Origin: Helopsaltes ochotensis
Taxonomy: Eukaryota; Chordata; Aves; Passeriformes; Locustellidae
Reading direction: 5' to 3'
DNA: 64,000 nucleotides
Assembly: GCA_013400155.1 (NCBI GenBank)
Contig: VXBM01000008.1
Location: forward strand, 941,250-1,005,249
The first letter of the stretch is position 1, and each line of letters begins with the position of its first letter. This document shows, piece after piece, positions 63,618 to 64,000 of the stretch. A program made the translations under genes and the position numbers. Under the pieces are notes generated by a model. The model was not told the DNA's origin. It did not search any database and saw only the letters and a program-made list of their open reading frames with translations.

Positions 63618-64000
63618 TGCTTGTTTTGGCTGGGGTAGAGTTAATTTTCTTCAAAGTGGCTAGTACAGGCTTGTGTTTTGGCTTTTTGCTGAACACAGGG
63701 TTGATAATATAGAGATGTTTTTGTTCCTGCTGAGCAGAGCTTACACAGAGCCAAGGCCTTTCCTGCTTCTTGTACTGCCACACTGGGGGGGAGACTGGGG
63801 GTGCCTGGGGGGCTGGGAGGAGACACAGCCAGGACAGGAGACCCCAACTGACCAAGGGATATCCCAGACCATGAGACATCATGCTCAGTGTATGCACTGG
63901 GGGGAAGGAGGAGGAAGGGGGACGTTTGGAGGGATGGAGTTTGTCTTCCCGAGGCACCTTTAGATGTGATGGGGCCCAGCTCTCCTGGAGATGGCTGAGC
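63618..64000 (+). mobile_element. Avian ERVL-type LTR, cut by the window end
   Basis: It starts near TTGTTTTGGCTGGGGTAGAG and TTAATTTTCTTC, followed by the same landmarks, reverse-complemented, as the LTR at 24689-25255 (for example GGAGTTTGTCTTCCCGAGGC and CTCCTGGAGATGGCTGAGC). This copy is therefore in sense orientation relative to NELL2. The long minus-strand and plus-strand open frames overlapping it are by-products of the LTR. Whether internal retroviral sequence follows cannot be seen. Confidence 0.82.

Larger units (their letters stand above)
53336..64000 (+). other. NELL2: NELL2 intron downstream of exon J (3' end outside window)
   Basis: At least 10.7 kb of intron. I searched for a DIDEC-type calcium-binding EGF exon and saw none. 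It contains a G+C-richer unexplained stretch at about 55080-55420, a very AT-rich stretch at 58345-58440, a TAAA-type repeat at 62530-62615, the inverted repeat at 62691-62801 and the start of an LTR at about 63618. Confidence 0.75.

Noticed and set aside
63445..63963. 170-codon minus-strand frame and 96-codon plus-strand frame
   Set aside because: Both overlap the LTR starting at about 63618; such frames are common in this LTR family and do not indicate a gene.

Overview
The window is vertebrate nuclear DNA, almost certainly from a bird. It is AT-rich, intron-dominated sequence holding scattered coding exons with canonical AG/GT borders and no operon-like gene packing. The interspersed repeats are typically avian: CR1 LINE 3' ends and endogenous-retrovirus LTRs of the kind common in neognath birds. 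The species cannot be told from the sequence.

The only gene I can support is NELL2 (NEL-like 2), a secreted multidomain glycoprotein, on the + strand. Ten consecutive internal exons lie between 11985 and 53335. They join in phase at every junction and encode about 377 residues, matching roughly residues 62-439 of the approximately 816-residue vertebrate protein. In order they encode most of the thrombospondin-N/laminin-G-like (TSPN) domain, a short coiled coil, two VWC domains and the first EGF-like domain. The signal-peptide exons lie upstream and the remaining EGF, VWC and stop exons lie downstream of the window.

Layout: 1-11984 is 5' intron; 11985-12135 is exon A; then comes an 11.5 kb intron; 23630-28501 is a cluster of six exons (B-G) separated by short introns, one of which is more than half transposon; 28502-47310 is an 18.8 kb intron between the two VWC domains; 47311-53335 holds exons H-J; 53336-64000 is intron, ending in an incomplete LTR. 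No RNA gene, CRISPR array or second protein-coding gene was recognised.

The observations most worth checking are: a near-perfect 39-bp-arm inverted repeat at 62691-62801 whose two mismatches would both become G.U pairs in a minus-strand transcript; a phase-compatible, cysteine-rich candidate cassette exon at 33564-33845 inside the inter-VWC intron; the mirrored exon architecture of the two VWC domains; and a few long unexplained open frames and possible conserved noncoding blocks.
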